Shown here in pieces: positions 60,136 through 64,000 of a stretch of 64,000 nucleotides of DNA. Source of the stretch: Ascidiaceihabitans sp047624005. Its GTDB lineage: Bacteria; Pseudomonadota; Alphaproteobacteria; Rhodobacterales; Rhodobacteraceae. Below the pieces are notes generated by a model, which had not been told where the DNA came from, ran no database searches, and worked only from the letters and a program-made list of their open reading frames with translations. The first letter of the stretch is position 1. Every line of letters begins with the position of its first letter. The position numbers and the translations under genes were made by a program. The stretch spans positions 23,091 through 87,090 of the forward strand of contig JBLHPE010000004.1 in assembly GCA_047624005.1 (NCBI GenBank), given 5' to 3'.

Positions 60136-60164
60136 AAAGGGCGGCACAATTATGCGCCGCCTTT
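60136..60164. repeat. Hairpin between phaA and phaB
   Basis: AAAGGGCGGCACA-ATT-ATGCGCCGCCTTT forms a near-perfect stem; on the minus strand its 3' arm overlaps a smaller alternative stem (GCCC-TTTGCATA-GGGC). No long U-tract follows. It may act in attenuation or mRNA processing between the two genes. Confidence 0.5.
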
Positions 60165-60176
60165 ACTTAAGTTTGG

Positions 60177-61352
60177 TTACGGACGCTCAAGACACATCGC
60201 GACGCCCATGCCGCCACCGATGCAAAGTGTGGCAAGACCTTTTTTGGCACCGCGGCGTTTCATTTCAAACAACAAAGTGTTCAAAATACGTGCGCCAGAA
60301 GCTCCAATCGGGTGACCAATAGCAATCGCGCCGCCGTTGACGTTCACAACAGCCGGATCCCAACCCATTTCTTTGTTTACGGCGCAGGCTTGGGCTGCAA
60401 ACGCTTCATTGGCCTCGACGAGATCAAGATCTTCAGCTTTCCAGCCGGCTTTTTCCAAGGCCTTGCGGCTGGCATGGATGGGTCCAACACCCATGATTGC
60501 CGGATCAAGACCCGCAGTTGCGTAGGACGCAATACGCGCCAATGGCTCAATGCCACGCTTTTCAGCCGCATCGGCGGTCATCAACAAAGCTGCCGCTGCC
60601 CCATCATTCAGACCGGAAGCATTTGCGGCAGTAACAGAGCCTTCTTTAGCAAATGCAGGGCGCAGTTTTTGCAGTGATTCCAACGTAGCGCCGTGACGGA
60701 TGTACTCGTCCGCATCGACAATGATGTCGCCCTTGCGGGTTTTGACGGTAAACGCAGCGATTTCATTGGCAAATCTCCCAGCTTTTTGGGCAGCTTCTGC
60801 TTTGTTTTGCGAGGTAACAGCGAATGCGTCCTGCATTTCACGGCTGATCTGCCATTTCTCGGCAACGTTTTCAGCGGTTTGACCCATGTGATACCCGTTG
60901 AACGCGTCCCAAAGGCCATCGCGGATCATGGTATCGATATATTTCATATCGCCCATTTTGTGACCTGCACGCAAATGGGCGGCATGTGGGCTGAGGGTCA
61001 TATTTTCCTGACCGCCTGCAGCAATGATGTCTGCATCGCCCAATTGAATATGCTGTGCTGCCAATGCAACGGCGCGCAATCCAGAACCGCAAACTTGATT
61101 GATTGACCATGCCGATGCTTCTTGTGGAAGACCTGCGTTAATGTGCGCTTGGCGCGCTGGGTTCTGGCCTTGTGCAGCAGTCAAAACCTGACCCAAAATA
61201 GTCTCGGAAACTTCGGATTTGTCGATGCCTGCGCGTTCTACAACGGCTTCCAATACAGCCGAACCCAAATCATGAGCTGGTGTGTTGGCGAAGGCTCCGC
61301 CGAAGCTGCCAACTGCCGTGCGAGCGGCGGATGCGATGACGATGTTTGTCAT
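60177..61352 (-). CDS. phaA: Acetyl-CoA C-acetyltransferase (beta-ketothiolase)
   Basis: A 391-residue thiolase condensing two acetyl-CoA into acetoacetyl-CoA. The three catalytic regions are intact: NQVCGSGLRAVALA (acyl-accepting Cys about 89), NVNGGAIAIGHPIGASGARI (His about 348) and CIGGGMGVAMCLERP (Cys near the end). The length is standard. Paired with phaB it starts polyhydroxybutyrate synthesis; the polymerase phaC is not in the window. A 7-3-7 palindrome about 100 bases upstream may be the site of a PHB-responsive repressor. Confidence 0.95.
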   Translation of the reverse strand: MTNIVIASAARTAVGSFGGAFANTPAHDLGSAVLEAVVERAGIDKSEVSETILGQVLTAAQGQNPARQAHINAGLPQEASAWSINQVCGSGLRAVALAAQHIQLGDADIIAAGGQENMTLSPHAAHLRAGHKMGDMKYIDTMIRDGLWDAFNGYHMGQTAENVAEKWQISREMQDAFAVTSQNKAEAAQKAGRFANEIAAFTVKTRKGDIIVDADEYIRHGATLESLQKLRPAFAKEGSVTAANASGLNDGAAAALLMTADAAEKRGIEPLARIASYATAGLDPAIMGVGPIHASRKALEKAGWKAEDLDLVEANEAFAAQACAVNKEMGWDPAVVNVNGGAIAIGHPIGASGARILNTLLFEMKRRGAKKGLATLCIGGGMGVAMCLERP

Positions 61353-61446
61353 GGTAATATGTCCTCTACCTGTTCTGGCAAAGAGGCATCTTCAGTGATC
61401 AAAATTACTACCAAAGCCCCCTCCGCCTTGGTGTTTGTTAGACCAT

Positions 61447-61463
61447 TTGCCGCGCTGCGGCAA
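61447..61463. promoter_or_regulatory. Palindrome upstream of phaA
   Basis: TTGCCGC-GCT-GCGGCAA, a perfect 7-bp inverted repeat about 95 bases before the phaA start and between it and the EAL gene. It is TGC/GCA-rich, like sites reported for the PHB regulator PhaR in relatives; the assignment is inference. Confidence 0.45.
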
Positions 61464-61486
61464 CTGATAGGGTGGCTCACTTGAAT

Positions 61487-62326
61487 TCAAGATGCAGCTT
61501 GCTGTGAAGGCTCCGTTGCCCATCGCGGCCGTGTTGACGGCGCACTGAAGAAATATCCCTGCAAACAATCGGTTCCTAAAGCGATCAGAGTTTCTGCTTC
61601 AGCCCGTGTTTCTACAAACTCGGCGACGGTCAACATATCAAAGTGCTTGGCAATACCTATGATCGCTTTGACTAAGGCTTGGTTGTCTGGGTCTGTGTCG
61701 ATGGATTTTATAAATTGCCCGTCAATTTTCAACACGTCAAAAAAGAAATCTTTGAAGTATCGCAAAGCAGTATGGCCTGAGCCGAAATCATCCAAAGCAA
61801 AACTGACGCCAAGTAATTGAAACTCGTCCATGAATTTAACCACGGATTGTGGCGACCCCATCGCAGAGCTTTCTGTGATTTCAAGAATTAATCTTTCAGC
61901 TATTGTCTTATCCCGTTCGATCCAGCGGAAAAAATTCTGCTTCCATGGACCAAATCCGATGCTCAGGGCAGACATATTGATTGAAAGGCGTAAGCTTTGA
62001 TTTTCAAATAGCGCCTTGAGGCCCATGTTAAGAGACAAAGCATCAATTTTGCGGCCAAGCTCAGTACCTTCAATAACTTCAATAAAGTCTTTGGCAGGAA
62101 TGATCCGGCCCGTTTCATCCAAAACGCGAATAAGCCCTTCGTAAAACCCAACCTTGGTTGGATCGTTAGACATCATCACGGGCTGATAAGCCAAAAGGGT
62201 ATTCTTATGTTCGATGGCTGCGCGCACCATTTCCATCGTTTGATTGTCACGATTTCCAATGGCTATATCCAGCGGGCTTTGGGCGAACCTAGGCGCATGT
62301 TGTCCTTGTTTGAATCTGCGGTTCAC
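61487..62326 (-). CDS. EAL-domain cyclic-di-GMP phosphodiesterase
   Basis: A 279-residue protein that is almost only an EAL domain. The usual active-site residues are visible: FYEGLIR (EAL), LSINMS (Asn), LEITES (Glu), ALDDFGSGH (two Asp), VLKIDGQFI (Lys), VAEFVET (Glu) and CLQGYFFSAP (Gln). It should hydrolyse c-di-GMP to pGpG in the cytosol; no sensor or membrane domain is present. EAL is written EGL and the usual EGVET reads EFVET, but ligands are kept. It is divergent from tag. Confidence 0.9.
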   Translation of the reverse strand: MNRRFKQGQHAPRFAQSPLDIAIGNRDNQTMEMVRAAIEHKNTLLAYQPVMMSNDPTKVGFYEGLIRVLDETGRIIPAKDFIEVIEGTELGRKIDALSLNMGLKALFENQSLRLSINMSALSIGFGPWKQNFFRWIERDKTIAERLILEITESSAMGSPQSVVKFMDEFQLLGVSFALDDFGSGHTALRYFKDFFFDVLKIDGQFIKSIDTDPDNQALVKAIIGIAKHFDMLTVAEFVETRAEAETLIALGTDCLQGYFFSAPSTRPRWATEPSQQAAS

Positions 62327-62441
62327 TGAACATTGTCTCCTTGCGCTTACCTTTTAATCATGGCGCAGTATCTTCTAATATTTTTTTAATATTCGCTTTT
62401 TGTTCTAATTGGCGCAAAGTATGAATGGAAAGTGATCGAAG

Positions 62442-63011
62442 ATGGAACGATGCGGTTGGGCTGGCCCTGAACAGATATATTTGGATTACCACGACACAGA
62501 TTGGGGTGTTCCCGAATATGACAGCCGTGCACTGTGGGAAAAGTTAGTTTTAGATGGGTTCCAAGCAGGTTTGAGTTGGCTTACCATATTGAAAAAACGT
62601 GAAAATTTCAAAACTGCTTTTGCCGATTTTAATCCCAATATCATTGCGACCTGGGGAGAAGAGGACGTCGCCCGATTACTACAGGATGCGGGAATTATCC
62701 GACACAGGGGGAAGATTGAAGCGACCATCGGCAATGCGCGTGTTTGGCAAAAGATAGAACAACGTGAAGGATTTGACTCATTTTTGTGGAATTATGTTGA
62801 CGGATCACCTTTGCAAAACCAGTGGGAAACGCAGGCTGATGTTCCCGCGTTCACTGATTTGTCGACCCAAATTGCTAAAGACCTTAAGAAAGAAGGCTTT
62901 CGATTCTGTGGCCCAACTATTGTATACGCATTCATGGAAGCGGTCGGCATGGTGAACGATCATTTGGTCACCTGCCATCGCCATGATGAAGTGGCCAAAT
63001 TAATCCGATAA
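62442..63011 (+). CDS. tag: DNA-3-methyladenine glycosylase I
   Basis: A 189-residue base-excision-repair enzyme removing 3-methyladenine. MERCGWAGPEQIYLDYHDTDWGVPEYDSRALWEKL opens the family; FQAGLSWLTILKKRENF holds the helix-hairpin-helix and catalytic region, and VNDHLVTCHRH ends it. The zinc site (Cys4, His17, and the late His and Cys in HLVTCH) is complete. The length is standard. rpsD has its own promoter just after the stop. Confidence 0.95.
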   Translation: MERCGWAGPEQIYLDYHDTDWGVPEYDSRALWEKLVLDGFQAGLSWLTILKKRENFKTAFADFNPNIIATWGEEDVARLLQDAGIIRHRGKIEATIGNARVWQKIEQREGFDSFLWNYVDGSPLQNQWETQADVPAFTDLSTQIAKDLKKEGFRFCGPTIVYAFMEAVGMVNDHLVTCHRHDEVAKLIR

Positions 63012-63018
63012 ACTGCCG

Positions 63019-63046
63019 TTGACTCTGCCCATATGCCCCGTATAAC
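63019..63046 (+). promoter_or_regulatory. Promoter of rpsD with leader hairpin downstream
   Basis: TTGACT (63019-63024), 16-base spacer, TATAAC (63041-63046). This predicts a leader of about 100 bases containing CCCCT-GCA-AGGGG (63069-63081). A strong isolated promoter fits a ribosomal protein gene. Confidence 0.7.
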
Positions 63047-63154
63047 GCGATTTCATTGGTGTTGGTGGCCCCTGCAAGGGGATGCCTGTCGGGGTTCGCC
63101 CAAAGGACAACGCCCTTCATAGCCAGAAATGGCACCTTAAGAAGGAGAACAGTC

Positions 63155-63775
63155 GTGACTAAACGTACGTCTGCCAAACATAAATTAGACCGCCGCATGG
63201 GCGAAAACATCTGGGGCCGCGCTAAATCCCCAGTAAACCGTCGTGAATATGGCCCCGGCCAGCACGGTCAACGTCGTAAGGGCAAATTGTCCGACTTCGG
63301 TATTCAGTTGCGCGCAAAGCAAAAGCTGAAGGGTTACTACGGCGATCTTACAGAGAAGCAATTCCGTCGCATCTACGGTGAAGCCGTACGTGTTGGTGGC
63401 GATACAGGTGAAAACTTGATCGGTTTGCTAGAACGTCGCTTGGACGCAGTTGTGTACCGCGCTAAATTCGTTGCAACAGTTTTTGCTGCGCGTCAGTTCG
63501 TGAACCACGGCCACGTCAAAGTGAACGGCAAAAAAGTAAACATTCCATCATACCGCGTCAAAGAGGGTGATGTGATTGAAGTACGTGATCGTTCCAAGCA
63601 ATTGGCCGTCCTTCTTGAAGCCACACAATTGGCCGAGCGTGACGTTCCTGATTACATGGACGTTGACCACTCGAAAATGACTGCAACATTTGTTCGCACA
63701 CCAACGCTGGGCGACGTTCCGTACCCAGTTGTTATGGAGCCAAACTTGGTTGTTGAATTCTACGCGAAGAACTAA
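63155..63775 (+). CDS. rpsD: 30S ribosomal protein S4
   Basis: A 206-residue primary 16S-rRNA-binding protein and assembly initiator. TKRTSAKHKLDRRMGENIWG opens it; YGPGQHGQRRKGKLSDFGIQLRAKQKLKGYYG and the S4 RNA-binding domain (LERRLDAVVYRAKFVATVFAARQFVNHGHVKVNGKKVNIPSYRVKEGDVIEV) are clear. The GTG at 63155 follows AAGGAG and gives the standard length. As often in Alphaproteobacteria it is apart from the large ribosomal operon, with its own promoter and terminator. Confidence 0.97.
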   Translation: MTKRTSAKHKLDRRMGENIWGRAKSPVNRREYGPGQHGQRRKGKLSDFGIQLRAKQKLKGYYGDLTEKQFRRIYGEAVRVGGDTGENLIGLLERRLDAVVYRAKFVATVFAARQFVNHGHVKVNGKKVNIPSYRVKEGDVIEVRDRSKQLAVLLEATQLAERDVPDYMDVDHSKMTATFVRTPTLGDVPYPVVMEPNLVVEFYAKN

Positions 63776-63802
63776 TCTTCGCCGAAATTCGAATAGTATC
63801 GG

Positions 63803-63828
63803 GGCCGTCCTTCGTGGGCGGCCTTTTT
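63803..63828 (+). terminator. Terminator after rpsD
   Basis: GGCCGTCC-TTCGT-GGGCGGCC stem-loop (one G-T pair) followed by TTTTT, 28 bases after the rpsD stop. Confidence 0.85.
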
Positions 63829-63854
63829 CGTTGTGTGTTTTCAAATCCCTAATC

Positions 63855-63889
63855 AAAAACTGCGCCTCAAATCGAATTGAGGCGCAGTT
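63855..63889 (-). terminator. Terminator of the leftward gene at the window edge
   Basis: A perfect 13-bp stem AACTGCGCCTCAA / TTGAGGCGCAGTT with a 6-base loop; on the minus strand it runs into TTTTTG. It lies 30 bases after the stop of the partial minus-strand gene. Confidence 0.85.
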
Positions 63890-63918
63890 GCGTAATGTAC
63901 GATTAGGGAAGTCTAGGT

Positions 63919-64000
63919 TTATGCGTCGGCATTTCCCGGCGCATCAGTTTCTACAGAAGCCTCCAGAATATTGGCGATTGGATCGACACCAAGTGCCTTG
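63919..64000 (-). CDS. 3' end of an unidentified leftward gene (partial)
   Basis: A minus-strand frame open from the window edge ends in TAA at 63921-63919; the last residues read KALGVDPIANILEASVETDA then PGNADA. The strong terminator just beyond supports a real gene end. The fragment is too short to name. Confidence 0.6.
   Translation of the reverse strand, partial: KALGVDPIANILEASVETDAPGNADA

Noticed and set aside
1..64000. CRISPR arrays, tRNA or rRNA genes, prophage or integrated elements
   Set aside because: No repeat-spacer pattern, cloverleaf-like intergenic segment, integrase or phage gene was found on either strand.

Overview
The window looks like a chromosomal segment of a marine alphaproteobacterium of the family Rhodobacteraceae (Roseobacter group). 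The evidence is the family-typical gene set and order (uvrC-pgsA-moaD-moaE, ribE-ribBX-ribH-nusB, a 44-residue aa3-type cytochrome oxidase subunit IV, a DmdC-like acyl-CoA dehydrogenase followed by an MBL-fold hydrolase, phaA/phaB, ETF-QO), moderate GC (by eye about half), and a short intergenic repeat of a kind I associate with this family. I cannot fix the genus. There is no rRNA, tRNA, CRISPR array, intact insertion sequence or prophage. This is a dense core-genome region. Its novelty lies in unusual family members, small genes and compact regulatory sites rather than in a mobile island. Layout, first half. 1-5.2 kb: end of an unknown gene, a DUF1304 membrane protein, then a leftward capsule group (kpsS, a Wza/KpsD-like export lipoprotein, kpsC). 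5.4-9.3 kb: riboflavin operon ribE-ribBX-ribH-nusB and a quinone oxidoreductase. 9.3-9.4 kb: four regularly spaced TGTACA palindromes between convergent genes. 9.5-14.5 kb: DMT transporter, ABC-2 exporter pair, S49 peptidase, a 55-residue zinc-ribbon membrane protein and a pteridine-reductase-like SDR. 14.5-18.1 kb: an AT-rich gap with two DnaA boxes, then uvrC-pgsA-moaD-moaE. 18.2-24.2 kb: coiled-coil and OmpA-type envelope proteins, ubiA, rsmE, a membrane protein and gshA. 24.3-28.2 kb: one translationally coupled leftward operon, pyrB - two uncharacterised membrane proteins - a degenerate dihydroorotase - plsY. 28.3-35.4 kb: a UDG4-like protein, moaB, an RND efflux pair and a stand-alone DsbD-alpha-like protein. 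Layout, second half. 35.6-42.5 kb: yqgE, Sua5/TsaC, acyl-CoA dehydrogenase - MBL hydrolase - DUF6173, cytochrome oxidase subunit IV, a lipoprotein and azlCD. 42.5-47 kb: molybdenum-cofactor/formate-dehydrogenase maturation operon fdhD-mobA-mobB-moeA and a glycine-amidinotransferase-like enzyme. 47-50.2 kb: a YceI-cytochrome c fusion, a secreted protein, a membrane protein and greA. 50.3-57.7 kb: a VOC protein/SoxR pair, ETF-QO, a TPR protein, ispE, a polyprenyl synthase and a tRNA methyltransferase. 57.8-62.3 kb: YdcH, a LysR regulator divergent from a 39-residue protein gene, phaB/phaA and an EAL protein. 62.4-64 kb: tag, rpsD and the end of a leftward gene. Main points for a second look. (1) The pyrC-like gene has lost the zinc HxH motif and the catalytic Asp, so it is probably a PyrC'/PyrX-type ATCase partner; it shares a coupled operon with two membrane proteins and plsY. 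(2) A LysR gene and a divergent 39-codon gene are separated by a perfect LysR-type box centred about 65 bp before a predicted start site, and the small gene ends in a 12-bp terminator hairpin. (3) A SoxR box lies inside a 19-bp-spacer promoter of a VOC gene. (4) The TGTACA sites are spaced at helical multiples. (5) The UDG4-like protein lacks three of four Fe-S cysteines, RibBA is the zinc-less RibBX form, and FdhD has one Cys where CxxC is expected.
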